Below, one piece after another: positions 28,755 to 37,572 of a DNA stretch of 64,000 bases (the stretch's first letter is position 1; every line of letters begins with the position of its first letter). The position numbers were made by a program, and so were the translations under genes. The stretch spans positions 62,001 through 126,000 of the forward strand of contig WGMJ01000003.1 of the NCBI GenBank assembly GCA_016125135.1, given 5' to 3'. The notes under the pieces are model-generated. The model had not been told where the DNA came from and did not search any database. It saw only the letters and a list, made by a program, of their open reading frames with translations. This stretch comes from Alphaproteobacteria bacterium. GTDB taxonomy: Bacteria > Pseudomonadota > Alphaproteobacteria > Micavibrionales > Micavibrionaceae.

Positions 28755-29405
28755 ATGTGGCCATTATCTTTACTTGGGTCAAAACAACCAAAATTTAACC
28801 AGAAAAAATTCGAAACAGAATTACGCAACTGGTTTCAAGAACATATTGTTGAAAATAGCGCAACCGTGCCAGCAAATGGTCTTTTTTATGCCCGGCAATA
28901 TTTGCAAGAAATTCCTGCGGATCAAAGATTATCTGTGATTGAAAATGACATTCTACGCAACCCGCTTTTTGTCGATTACTTTTCAAACATTACAGAACAT
29001 CTCGAGAATGCACTCACAGTTCTTCGTGTGCATGTTCCTGAAAATGATAAAGCTGATTTTGATACAATGGCCGATCAAGTTGTTTACAGGAAAACAGTTG
29101 AACTGCCCGCCACAGACATTTCAGAACCAATGCCTGCTGACGTTCTTTTTAACAACCTTGTGAATTGGGTACAGGGCCGGACAGCGCCAGACGGCGTAAC
29201 GTTTGTGGCCGTTGCAGCACCCATTCTAGCCAACGGTAGGCCACTCACAACACCGTTTGGTTTAGCAGCACAATACCCTTCTTTAGAAGAACCGCTCACC
29301 AGTTTCTTTACACGTCTCAGCACAGGAGAAGACCAAACACCTGCATGGGTACAAGCCGCTGCACAGATAAATGTAGAGATTATACAGTCAGCCAAGCCGA
29401 CCTAG
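28755..29405 (+). CDS. Hypothetical protein, 216 aa
   Basis: I do not recognise this protein. ATG 28755 (MWPLSLLGSKQP) follows GAGGGAG at a good distance and lies downstream of a promoter, while the longer in-frame extension would start inside the -35 box. The product is soluble, acidic and largely helical in the first half (KKFETELRNWFQEHIV) with no catalytic motif seen. It is monocistronic; the next gene converges on it with an 11-bp gap. Confidence 0.75.
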   Translation: MWPLSLLGSKQPKFNQKKFETELRNWFQEHIVENSATVPANGLFYARQYLQEIPADQRLSVIENDILRNPLFVDYFSNITEHLENALTVLRVHVPENDKADFDTMADQVVYRKTVELPATDISEPMPADVLFNNLVNWVQGRTAPDGVTFVAVAAPILANGRPLTTPFGLAAQYPSLEEPLTSFFTRLSTGEDQTPAWVQAAAQINVEIIQSAKPT

Positions 29406-29415
29406 TATTTTCGAT

Positions 29416-29727
29416 CTATACTGGCTCCGAAACACTGACATTGGCGATTTCAGCCGTAATGACCGATGCCATGAAATCGGCCCAGCCATGCCCTTCGGCA
29501 CGCACGGCATGATGCTCTTGCATTACACGGCGCAGAACACCTTCAAGCTGATGAAACGTAATATCGGCATGGCCGAGAGCGCGCTTCAACCGCGCGAAAT
29601 ATGTTTGGCACGCATAGCCCGCAAAATCGATGTTGGGGTTTTCACCGGCATCGATCAGGATCTGGTAGGCGTTGTCGGTTTCTTCAAGTAATGCACGAAC
29701 GTGCCTATGTGTGTTACGGGTACGCAT
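29416..29727 (-). CDS. Small hypothetical protein, 103 aa
   Basis: The start at 29727 (MRTRNTHRHVRALLEE) is set by a strong AGGAGGT ribosome binding site 7 bp upstream; the frame is open further upstream but without a start signal. The product is mostly helical and His-rich (HRHVRALLEE, HADITFHQ, EHHAVRAEGHGW) and ends in a hydrophobic strand-like segment. No domain is recognised. It is divergent from fabD with 224 bp between the starts, where promoters for both are expected. Confidence 0.72.
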   Translation of the reverse strand: MRTRNTHRHVRALLEETDNAYQILIDAGENPNIDFAGYACQTYFARLKRALGHADITFHQLEGVLRRVMQEHHAVRAEGHGWADFMASVITAEIANVSVSEPV

Positions 29728-29951
29728 AGACTGGACCTCCTGATTTTTTGCGGGTTTTTGGCTCTTATACGGCCTACCACCCGCTCCCTTATTCGGTTCC
29801 AGCGTGACACCCCAAAAACAATAAAATCGCTCATTTTTAAGGCTTAATTTCAAGCCTATGGAAAATATATTGCTTGGGCGACTCATTTTCTTGGTCTGAG
29901 AGTGCTCTTGTGCTAAAAAACACCCGTTTCAAATTAGTTATGAGGGTATCA

Positions 29952-30905
29952 ATGCGTGCATTTGTTTTTCCGGGTCAGGGTTCTCAATTTATCGGCATGG
30001 GCAAAGCCTTGGCTGAAAACTTCGCCGAAGCGCGGGAAGTGTTCGAGGAAGTCGATAACACGCTGAATCAGAAACTTTTTGCCCTGATGACAAGCGGTGA
30101 AGAAGCTGATTTGAACCTGACTGAAAATACGCAGCCCGCCTTGATGGCCGTTTCTGTTGCGGTATGGCGTACCTTGCAAAAGCAAGGCGGTATCGATTTA
30201 TCAAACGCTGCAAAATTTGTGGCAGGCCATTCGCTTGGTGAATATTCCGCGCTCACTGTGAGCGGCGCGTTACAACTCACCGACACAGCAAAGCTTTTGA
30301 AACTTCGCGGGCAGGCCATGCAAAAAGCTGTACCAGTTGGTCAAGGCGCGATGGCTGCAATCCTCGGCCTTGATTTACCCGACGTACAAAACCTCACCAC
30401 CGAAGCGATGAGCAAGGCAGGCACTGAAATTGTTGAATCGGCCAATGATAATTCCCCTGGTCAGGTTGTGATTAGCGGGCACAAAGGCGCTGTTGCCATT
30501 GCGGTTGAACTGGCCTCGACAAAAGGCGCAAAGAAAGCTGTAACGCTACCTGTAAGCGCGCCATTCCATTGCCGCTTGATGGCCCCTGCCGCACAACAAA
30601 TGAGCTATGCCCTCGCTGAAACAACTATTCGCCCGCCGCAAGTACCCGTTATTTGTAATGTGACTGCGCAAGCAGAAGATGACCCTGCAACATTGCGCCG
30701 CCTGCTTATCGAACAAATTACCGGCATGGTGCGCTGGAGAGAATCTATCCAGTACATGAAAGCCAACGGCGTGAACGAGATTATAGAGCTTGGTGCTGGC
30801 AAAGTGCTTTCAGGCCTTGCAAAGCGCATTGAAAAAGAAATGACAGCGCAAAACGCTGAAACACCCGAGCAGATTGAAGCACTCATTACACATTTGAAGG
30901 GATAA
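29952..30905 (+). CDS. fabD: Malonyl-CoA:ACP transacylase
   Basis: FabD loads malonyl groups onto acyl carrier protein for fatty-acid synthesis. The start MRAFVFPGQGSQFIGMG is the canonical FabD beginning and has GAGGGT upstream. The nucleophile is in GHSLGEYSAL (Ser near residue 93), and the catalytic His lies in SAPFHCRLM near residue 203. The 317-aa length is normal. It is followed by fabG 4 bp later in one operon. Confidence 0.97.
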   Translation: MRAFVFPGQGSQFIGMGKALAENFAEAREVFEEVDNTLNQKLFALMTSGEEADLNLTENTQPALMAVSVAVWRTLQKQGGIDLSNAAKFVAGHSLGEYSALTVSGALQLTDTAKLLKLRGQAMQKAVPVGQGAMAAILGLDLPDVQNLTTEAMSKAGTEIVESANDNSPGQVVISGHKGAVAIAVELASTKGAKKAVTLPVSAPFHCRLMAPAAQQMSYALAETTIRPPQVPVICNVTAQAEDDPATLRRLLIEQITGMVRWRESIQYMKANGVNEIIELGAGKVLSGLAKRIEKEMTAQNAETPEQIEALITHLKG

Positions 30906-30909
30906 GATA

Positions 30910-31647
30910 ATGTTCAAGTTAGACGGTAAAAAAGCACTTGTAACAGGCGCAACAGGCGGCATTGGTGAATCGGTTGCACGTGCACTCCACGCACAAGGCG
31001 CAACCGTTGCAATTTCAGGCCGTAACACCGACAAACTACAAAAACTCGCCGATGATCTGAAGGAGCGTGTTGTTGTCATTGCTGCTGACCTTGCTGACCT
31101 TGCGGCGATTGATGATTTCGCTGGCAAAGCAGAAGAAGCACTCGGGCAAGTTGATATTCTTGTAAACAATGCAGGCCTGACGCGCGATAATCTTTCCATG
31201 CGCATGAAAGACGAAGAATGGCTGGAAGTGATTAACGTGAATATGACGGCCACATTTAAACTCGCAAAAGCCTTGCAACGCGGCATGATGAAACGCCGCT
31301 TTGGCCGCATCATCAACGTTGCCTCTGTTGTTGGCGTGATGGGCAACCCCGGCCAGTGTAACTATGTGGCCTCGAAAGCCGGTATGATTGGCTGGAGCAA
31401 AGCCATGGCGCAAGAAATTGCCAGCCGCGGCATTACTGTGAATTGTGTGGCCCCCGGCTTTATAGCGACTACCATGACGGACGCTTTAAATGATGACCAG
31501 AAAGGCCGCATTCTGGGCGGAATTCCGATGGGTAAGATGGGCAGCGCAGCAGATATTGCATCCGCAGTTGCATTCTTGGCCTCGGATGAGGCAGGATATA
31601 TGACCGGCACGACCCTCCATGTAAATGGCGGGTTGTATATGGTGTAG
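30910..31647 (+). CDS. fabG: 3-oxoacyl-ACP reductase
   Basis: FabG reduces 3-oxoacyl-ACP with NADPH. It is a classical SDR: cofactor motif TGATGGIGESVA near residue 13, NNAG near 85, catalytic Ser in NVASVVGVMGNPGQ and YVASK near 152, and the C-terminal GTTLHVNGG. The 245-aa length is standard. In most alphaproteobacteria acpP follows directly; here two orphan genes intervene (31698-33230). Confidence 0.97.
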   Translation: MFKLDGKKALVTGATGGIGESVARALHAQGATVAISGRNTDKLQKLADDLKERVVVIAADLADLAAIDDFAGKAEEALGQVDILVNNAGLTRDNLSMRMKDEEWLEVINVNMTATFKLAKALQRGMMKRRFGRIINVASVVGVMGNPGQCNYVASKAGMIGWSKAMAQEIASRGITVNCVAPGFIATTMTDALNDDQKGRILGGIPMGKMGSAADIASAVAFLASDEAGYMTGTTLHVNGGLYMV

Positions 31648-31697
31648 AAAAGCTAAAAACAAACAGAATAAAAAGCTTATAAAAACAGGTAGAGAGT

Positions 31698-32297
31698 ATG
31701 ACGGGAGATGGTTGCAACCTGCCGCTAAGACGCAGGGGGATGTTCGAACCTCTGAGCCGCTTCGAGGAGCTGGAAGAGGAAATTATTTTTATACTCTTGC
31801 ATCACATTTCTTTTCCCGAGGGGACGGATTTGAGAGCGCTTTATTATTCCATTACACCTGAAAGCAGATTCAGCACGATATTTGGTGCCATAGATAAAAA
31901 CTCTGATGATATTTATACGGTTTTTAAAACTGTTCTTGAATGTCAGTTTGATATCAAGCTGGAGGGACTCAACAAAGAAAATTTTGGTACAGTCCGTGAC
32001 GCAACAAACATGGTTTTCCCTCTTCTGCCCGAACAGCAACGCCCCGCCTATACCAAGAAGAAGGAAGAGTATGTTTACGTTCCACAGGGGTTAGGCGGAG
32101 AGTTTGTCGAATGGATTCGCCAAAGAATCGAGCGTATGGGCTACAAACGCTTGGGGATTGACCCCGATACTTTGCAGCCCCGCAATAAGAGCAGAAAAGG
32201 GCTTTCTGCTCTTTGGGGCATCATCGGTGGCGCAGCGGCCCCTACTTCACATGCAGAGCAAAGAAAGCTTGCCGACCCAAGCGCACCAGCGCCATAG
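31698..32297 (+). CDS. Hypothetical protein, 199 aa
   Basis: I do not recognise this protein. It follows fabG by 50 bp on the same strand. ATG 31698 has a modest GAGAG upstream; ATG 31740 (MFEPLSRFEELEEE) is a possible later start. It looks helical and soluble, with a low-complexity Ala/Pro-rich end (APTSHAEQRKLADPSAPAP) and a small helix-basic section around residues 135-170. There is no catalytic motif. Confidence 0.65.
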   Translation: MTGDGCNLPLRRRGMFEPLSRFEELEEEIIFILLHHISFPEGTDLRALYYSITPESRFSTIFGAIDKNSDDIYTVFKTVLECQFDIKLEGLNKENFGTVRDATNMVFPLLPEQQRPAYTKKKEEYVYVPQGLGGEFVEWIRQRIERMGYKRLGIDPDTLQPRNKSRKGLSALWGIIGGAAAPTSHAEQRKLADPSAPAP

Positions 32298-32324
32298 CTT
32301 TGGAAGTCAAATATACCTTTATAT

Positions 32325-33230
32325 TTATCTCGATGGTGCCTGATTAACTAGAACAGCATCAGCCGTTCCTGAGCCTGGCATGCTTAGCCCACTTATAACT
32401 ACAGCTGGCATAGTGACACCAACACCATAAGAATTAAATTCAATCTGCGAATCACGCGAAGCAGACTTATTGTAACGATGGCCCCAACGTTCTAGTGCAT
32501 GACTAAACGCTCCAAAACCCCATCTACTATCTCCGCTTAGGAAGCTTTTGCGTGAATTTATAAGCAAGTCTTGAAAATATTCACTATCGACTTTATCGGA
32601 CCTGCAAGCGAAGTACCCATTCTCCAGAACGCTCCCCTTCGCCAAACAAAAACCTATGCCGAAACGATTTAATGTTGCTGCCAAATCCGGAAGATTAAGA
32701 CCAAGGTCCGGCATATCCCAATCAGCCCAGAATTTATATGCGGCCTTCTCGCCTAGTACCGCATCTTCTAGCTCTCCATTAAGATCGGCATTCATAACTT
32801 CTACTCTTACTAAATCTGCACGGGCGTATAATTCGAAATCCTTATGTTCATGGCCCAGTGGGTTTGGGGCGCCCACACCAGGTGCAAAATGGATGTTGTC
32901 GGTATAGCCTTTAATCGTCAAAAGTGAGCGGATTTTTATATTGGGGCAGTTTCTTTCTTTAATATAAGCTTCCATATCATTTAAAACTTCTTCGGGCACG
33001 AAGCGCGGATCAAACCAGAATTGTATTTGTGCGGCTGGATAACGCTGCGCGTTAATAAACGCACGTTCAAAACTATTTGGTGGAACGGGAAAGCGCTGCT
33101 TTGGTGTCGGCTGAAATGGTTCACGGCAAACCCATGTATAGTGCACGCGGCACCCTGCGCCCGTTACAGGAATTGTATCGGGTCGCCTTAAAAAGCCCAC
33201 ATTCGAAAAAAGGCCCACTAAAGCTTTCAT
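32325..33230 (-). CDS. Hypothetical protein, 301 aa
   Basis: I do not recognise this protein. It lies opposite to its neighbours between fabG and acpP. The arrangement of a Pro-rich N-terminal section, a strand-rich middle with QIQFWFDPRF and a FWADWDMPDLGLNLP block (an Asp-x-Asp-like element near residue 170) recalls glycosyltransferase-type folds, but this is a weak resemblance only. The C-terminus is Gly/Ser-rich. There is no signal peptide. Confidence 0.65.
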   Translation of the reverse strand: MKALVGLFSNVGFLRRPDTIPVTGAGCRVHYTWVCREPFQPTPKQRFPVPPNSFERAFINAQRYPAAQIQFWFDPRFVPEEVLNDMEAYIKERNCPNIKIRSLLTIKGYTDNIHFAPGVGAPNPLGHEHKDFELYARADLVRVEVMNADLNGELEDAVLGEKAAYKFWADWDMPDLGLNLPDLAATLNRFGIGFCLAKGSVLENGYFACRSDKVDSEYFQDLLINSRKSFLSGDSRWGFGAFSHALERWGHRYNKSASRDSQIEFNSYGVGVTMPAVVISGLSMPGSGTADAVLVNQAPSR

Positions 33231-33363
33231 GCGCTCAAAATAGCAAAAAATGGTTAATTATGTATAATTTTAGGGCTTTGTGGCTGCATTCTTTAAAATA
33301 TAACTGATTATATTGTTATAAATCATATAGTTGCCTGCGCTGTGAACACCTGATCTTTCGCGC

Positions 33364-33392
33364 TTGCAAAAGCCTTTTACCCCCCTTATTGT
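33364..33392 (+). promoter_or_regulatory. Putative acpP promoter
   Basis: TTGCAA at 33364-33369, a 17-bp spacer and TATTGT at 33387-33392, 45 bp before the acpP ATG. It supports separate transcription of acpP after the interruption by the minus-strand gene. Confidence 0.45.
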
Positions 33393-33436
33393 CAGCCTCT
33401 GGTTAAAAACAAACGAACTTAAACAAAGGTTTAGCT

Positions 33437-33676
33437 ATGAGTGATGTTGCAGAAAGAGTGAAGAAAATCGTTGTCGAGCACTTGGGTGTTGACGAAGCGA
33501 AAGTTGTAGAAGGCGCCAGCTTTATTGATGATCTGGGCGCTGATTCACTCGACACAGTGGAATTGGTCATGGCATTCGAAGAGGAATTCAACGTTGAAAT
33601 TCCTGACGATGCCGCCGAGAAAATCCAGACAGTGGGTGACGCTGTTAAATTCATCAAGGAAAACGCAGCCGAATAA
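33437..33676 (+). CDS. acpP: Acyl carrier protein
   Basis: ACP carries growing acyl chains on a phosphopantetheine arm. The attachment site is in [18 protein letters not shown] (Ser near residue 37). The protein is 79 aa, acidic and four-helix, with AAAGG before the ATG. It is followed at 125 bp by fabF. Confidence 0.98.
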   Translation: MSDVAERVKKIVVEHLGVDEAKVVEGASFIDDLGADSLDTVELVMAFEEEFNVEIPDDAAEKIQTVGDAVKFIKENAAE

Positions 33677-33728
33677 TTCCGGCTTTTTCCGATCTGTCAT
33701 CTTCGCGCCACGCGCCAAGATCTTACGG

Positions 33729-33761
33729 ATGCCCGCCACCTGTTAAATCAAGGGCGGGCAT
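33729..33761 (+). other. Stem-loop between acpP and fabF
   Basis: ATGCCCGCC and GGCGGGCAT form a perfect 9-bp stem with a 15-nt loop and no T-run. It may stabilise the abundant acpP message or act as an RNA-processing site; this is inference. Confidence 0.6.
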
Positions 33762-33800
33762 GACAGTTTCTAAAACGGGAGATAAACAAGAGGGAACCCC

Positions 33801-35069
33801 ATGAAGCGTGTTGTTGTTACCGGTATCGGCATCGTATCTCCGCTTGGTTGCGGCAAAGACCATGTCTGGCAAAAACTTACCGCCGGTGTTTCAGGTATCC
33901 GCAAGGTCACACGTTTTGAAGTCTCCGACATTACCTCGCAAGTTGCTGGCTGCGTGCCATGGAAAAGCGAAGAAGATATTGAAGGCGCGTTTGATGCAAA
34001 TGCCGCCCTGCCCCCGAAAGACCACAAGAAGGTTGACCCTTTTATTCTCTATGCGCTTGGCGCAACACAAGAAGCACTGGATGATGCCAACTGGCACCCG
34101 GAGAGTGAAGAAGATAAATGCCGCACAGGCGTAATGATTGGCGCTGGCATTGGCGGCCTTGAAAGTATTTATGAAACATCCGTAACGCTCGCTGAAAAAG
34201 GCCCGCGCCGCCTCTCACCCTTCTCGGTGCCTGCAATGCTGATCAACCTTGCTTCAGGCCATGTGTCGATCCAGCACGGCTTGAAAGGCCCGAACCATGC
34301 GGTTGTGACCGCCTGTTCATCTGGCGCACACGCCATTGGTGATGCCGCCCGCCTTATTATGTGGGGTGATGCTGACGTGATGGTTGCAGGTGGTGCTGAA
34401 GCCGGTGTAAACCGCCTTGGTATGGCCAGCTTCGCTGCAGCGCGCGCGCTTTCAACAAGCTATAATGATAAACCCACCGAAGCCTCACGCCCGTTCGATG
34501 AAGGCCGCGATGGTTTCGTGATTGCCGAAGGTGCTGGCATTCTTATTCTTGAAGAATACGAACACGCGAAAAAGCGCGGCGCAAAGATATACGCCGAAGT
34601 GGTTGGCTACGGGCTTTCAGGCGATGCCTATCATATTACTTCACCTGCCGAGAATGGCGATGGTGGTTTCCGTGCCATGCAAGCCGCGCTAAAACGTGCT
34701 GGCATCAACCCTGAAGATGTTGATTATATCAACGCGCACGGTACATCCACACCCGTGGGCGACGGCATTGAATGTACAGCCGTGAAACGCTTATTCGCTA
34801 ATTCGCTTGATAAAGTTACGATGTCATCAACAAAATCTGCCATTGGCCACTTGCTGGGTGCTGCAGGCGCAGTTGAAGCGATCTTCTCGATCATGGCAAT
34901 GAACACTGGCATCATACCGCCGACACTCAACCTGAATAATATTTCAGAACCCTGCCAAGGCCTTGACCTGACACCACTAAAAGCAAAAGAGAAGAAGGTG
35001 GATGTCGCACTTTCCAATTCCTTCGGTTTCGGCGGCACCAATGCGAGTGTTATTTTCAAAAAGGTCTAA
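33801..35069 (+). CDS. fabF: 3-oxoacyl-ACP synthase II
   Basis: FabF elongates acyl-ACP by condensation with malonyl-ACP. The catalytic triad is clear: Cys in TACSSGAHAIG near residue 170, His in NAHGTSTPVGD near 312 and His in KSAIGHLLGAAG near 350; the C-terminal FGFGGTNAS is also present. The 422-aa length is normal. The ribosome binding site is AAGAGGG. Confidence 0.98.
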   Translation: MKRVVVTGIGIVSPLGCGKDHVWQKLTAGVSGIRKVTRFEVSDITSQVAGCVPWKSEEDIEGAFDANAALPPKDHKKVDPFILYALGATQEALDDANWHPESEEDKCRTGVMIGAGIGGLESIYETSVTLAEKGPRRLSPFSVPAMLINLASGHVSIQHGLKGPNHAVVTACSSGAHAIGDAARLIMWGDADVMVAGGAEAGVNRLGMASFAAARALSTSYNDKPTEASRPFDEGRDGFVIAEGAGILILEEYEHAKKRGAKIYAEVVGYGLSGDAYHITSPAENGDGGFRAMQAALKRAGINPEDVDYINAHGTSTPVGDGIECTAVKRLFANSLDKVTMSSTKSAIGHLLGAAGAVEAIFSIMAMNTGIIPPTLNLNNISEPCQGLDLTPLKAKEKKVDVALSNSFGFGGTNASVIFKKV

Positions 35070-35114
35070 ATCTTTTCGTAGATTTCTGTATACTGACCCG
35101 CAGATAGTATAGCG

Positions 35115-36863
35115 ATGCAGGATCAACCAACCACACAGCCAAGCACCAGTAACAGTGTAACGCAGAAGCCGCATTTATTTGCGCGGCTGGGGCGTTTGCT
35201 CTGGCATAAGCAACTTTTATTCTACACGTTCCGCTTGTGGCGTAATGCAAAATTTGTAGCGCCCACCAACCATGCCGAAGTCATACAACAAGTGTGGGAA
35301 GAAGGCCGTGGCACGGGGCGCTTTGCCTTTATGACCACCATGTCATGTGCGATTGCAATTTTGGGCTTATTGCTATCCTCTCCCGCAGTTGTCATTGGTG
35401 CGATGTTGATCTCCCCGTTAATGGGGCCGATTGTATCGCTTGGCTTTTCATTCTGTATTTTCGATGTCGAGCAAATGCGTAAATCACTTGGCGCAATTGC
35501 GCTGGGCATTTTGCTCTCGCTTGCCATCTCGATCGTGATTGTAACACTCTCGCCCCTCACTGACCCAACACCTGAAATTCTGGCGCGCACGAAACCTAAT
35601 TTATTTGACCTGCTTGTGGCCGTATTCTCGGGCCTTGCAGGCGGGTATGCTGTCATTAAAAGCCGTGGCGCGACCATTGTGGGCGTGGCCATTGCCACCG
35701 CCCTGATGCCGCCGCTGGCTGTTTGTGGCTATGGTGTTGCCACAGGCATATGGAGCATTGCATGGGGCGCTGGTTTTCTTTTCATGACCAACCTGCTTGC
35801 AATATCCTTAAGCGTTCTGGGTCTTGCAAAGTGGTACGGGTTTGGCTGGCAGCACAGCTCGAAGCACACACTTCTACAGACAGCTGCTATTTTTATTACT
35901 TTTGTTGTACTGTCTGTGCCACTGGGGCTTTCGCTGAAAAGCATTGCCTACCAATCACTGGCAACGAAAAGCGTAAAAGCAGAAATTAACGAGTATTTCC
36001 ACTTTGCCAGCAGCCGTATTTCCACCTTCTCGATTTTATTCGGGAAAGACGGAAAAATTAATGTTGATTGCGTCCTTGTGACCAATGCCTACGCACCAGA
36101 AGCCGAAAAGGAAATCGGCGAGAAGCTTACAAAAGAGCTGGAACGAGATGTTGTGCTTTCCCTCAACCAGATTGTTGTTGCTGCGCGCCAACAAAAAGAA
36201 GCAAACCCCACAGAAACCAAAGTGGGAGACACCGCACTTGCAAACACCCCCGCGCCCAAAGCCACCTTGCTGAACCCGCAAGAAGAAATTGCACAAGCGA
36301 TAAAAAATACAGCTGTCTTCCCCCTGAATTTTGTAAAAATCGACCCCGAAAAAACAACAGCCATCATCCAACCCAAAGCTGGCAAGGATATTACACTTGC
36401 CTTATTGCGCACGGTTGAGAATAACCTCGCGGTGAATTTCCCCGCCTGGACAATTTCAGTGATTCCGCCTGCGGGTGCACTGCCGCCTGTAATGTTCGAT
36501 ATGGGGGGCGATACTGTTTCGGAAGCCACCGCAGAAACCATTGATAATATTTTATGGGCGCTACAACGCTGGGAGATTTATAATGTCAGCGCTGTGGGCT
36601 TTGCGAGTTCAGCAGGCGAAGTTGAGAGTTTTGACAATAGCTCGCTTGCTTTCCGCCGCGCACGGGCCGTTGCTACCAAATTGCGTGAGGCTGGCATCAA
36701 AGTGCAGATACGCGCCGAATATAACCGCGCAGAGCAGAAACGCGATGAAAAGCTTTACGGGCTTACAAACTTCCATAAGGTCGAGATCAGACCGCGTGGT
36801 GATGTGACCTTGCCAGATGAAGTGCCCACCCTACAGCAGGTGGAAGAAGAAAAGGCCAATTAA
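35115..36863 (+). CDS. DUF389 membrane protein fused to OmpA-like domain
   Basis: Residues ~50-300 are the DUF389 (TIGR00341-type) hydrophobic domain with five to six membrane segments and the conserved SSPAVVIGAMLISPLMGP motif followed by GYAVIKSRGATIVGVAIATALMPPLAV in pieces. After a long soluble region, residues ~455-550 match the OmpA/Pal peptidoglycan-binding fold: VMFDMGGDTVSEATAET, then AVGFASSAGEVESF, then the NSSLAFRRARAVATKLREAGI block. This suggests an inner-membrane protein whose C-terminus contacts peptidoglycan. DUF389 proteins usually lack it. The stop codon lies exactly where the tRNA-derived repeat of the adjacent integrated element begins. Confidence 0.85.
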   Translation: MQDQPTTQPSTSNSVTQKPHLFARLGRLLWHKQLLFYTFRLWRNAKFVAPTNHAEVIQQVWEEGRGTGRFAFMTTMSCAIAILGLLLSSPAVVIGAMLISPLMGPIVSLGFSFCIFDVEQMRKSLGAIALGILLSLAISIVIVTLSPLTDPTPEILARTKPNLFDLLVAVFSGLAGGYAVIKSRGATIVGVAIATALMPPLAVCGYGVATGIWSIAWGAGFLFMTNLLAISLSVLGLAKWYGFGWQHSSKHTLLQTAAIFITFVVLSVPLGLSLKSIAYQSLATKSVKAEINEYFHFASSRISTFSILFGKDGKINVDCVLVTNAYAPEAEKEIGEKLTKELERDVVLSLNQIVVAARQQKEANPTETKVGDTALANTPAPKATLLNPQEEIAQAIKNTAVFPLNFVKIDPEKTTAIIQPKAGKDITLALLRTVENNLAVNFPAWTISVIPPAGALPPVMFDMGGDTVSEATAETIDNILWALQRWEIYNVSAVGFASSAGEVESFDNSSLAFRRARAVATKLREAGIKVQIRAEYNRAEQKRDEKLYGLTNFHKVEIRPRGDVTLPDEVPTLQQVEEEKAN

Positions 36864-36920
36864 TCAGGAAATGGTGGGCGGTACAGGGTTCGAACCTGTG
36901 ACCCCTTGCGTGTCGAGCAA
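36863..36920. repeat. Left attachment site (attL)
   Basis: This 58-bp stretch is identical to 43775-43832. It includes the tRNA-Val 3' end with CCA complement, T-arm, variable loop and part of the anticodon arm, plus 9 bp beyond the tRNA. Its first base is the last base of the DUF389-OmpA stop codon. Confidence 0.95.
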
Positions 36921-37511
36921 TCCTAACGCCTAACCACTTCACTTCGTTCCGTGTTTCGGCTTAGTACTCTACCGCTATTCACAATAAGAAAAACCCAATA
37001 AAACAGGCAATTTCCTAACAACTTCTCTAACACAGATTATTTTATCACCGCAAGGTTAATCTTTTGGCGGGGTTAACTCGTTGCACCCTAATTGCACCAG
37101 ATTTGTAATTGGATATTTAGGAGGGGGACAATGTACCACTCTCTGTAACAATCCTCTGTAACACTATTGTTCCTCTATATAGTGTGCGGATTAGACAGGG
37201 GCTTTTCTTGCCATTTTAAGACTCACTGATTCGTTTTAGAGGTTTAGGCTAGGGCTATACCAGACAGCATCCAGACTGCATTGGATGAGTCAGAATAGAG
37301 TCGGAAACAGGGGTTTATATTCAAGGCAAGTTATACCCATTTATTCAAGTAAAAGGCTCTTAATCTTGTCTTAACTATCTAGGTAGGCAAGCCCATACGG
37401 GGGAATTTTCAAGTGCCTGTTATATTAGATGTCCGTACAAAAATGTATGCAGTATTCCTGAAACCGGAAGGTACTTGACATCTATCAACTATTATGCAAT
37501 TCTACTCCTAG
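36921..37511. other. Non-coding left arm of the element
   Basis: I see no gene in this stretch of about 590 bp. It holds paired TTGCACC motifs (37081-37098), a strong Shine-Dalgarno-like AGGAGGGGG followed by a five-codon frame (37131-37148), and two CTCTGTAACA direct repeats at 37141 and 37154. It ends just before a strong terminator, so some of it is probably transcribed. Confidence 0.6.
37081..37098 (+). repeat. Paired TTGCACC motif, left end
   Basis: TTGCACC occurs at 37081-37087 and again at 37092-37098, 11 bp apart. The second copy is part of a 14-bp identity (TTGCACCAGATTTG) with the right end at 43698. These are likely arm-type binding sites of the integrase or an accessory factor. 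Confidence 0.6.
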
Positions 37512-37551
37512 AAACGCCACAAGTGTATTTAGCTTGCGGCGTTTTTTTTTG
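37512..37551 (+). terminator. Terminator inside the element, upstream of the methyltransferase gene
   Basis: AACGCC-A-CAAG and CTTG-C-GGCGTT form an interrupted stem with a 9-nt loop, then nine T residues. It lies 22 bp before the next ATG with no coding gene before it, so it must end a non-coding or very short transcript, or act as an attenuator for the downstream pair. Confidence 0.85.
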
Positions 37552-37572
37552 TTTTAACAATGGGGTTTGATA

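Noticed and set aside
33077-33307. Plus-strand ORF before acpP
   Set aside because: It is antisense to the 32325-33230 gene for most of its length and has no start signal.
35222-35698. 158-aa minus-strand ORF inside the DUF389 gene
   Set aside because: It mirrors the conserved membrane segments of the DUF389 domain; no ribosome binding site.
36921-36985. Possible diverged tRNA 5' half after attL
   Set aside because: AGTACTCTACCGCTATTCAC resembles the tRNA-Val 5' half in about 14 of 20 positions, but follows a 44-bp unrelated insert; too weak to call.
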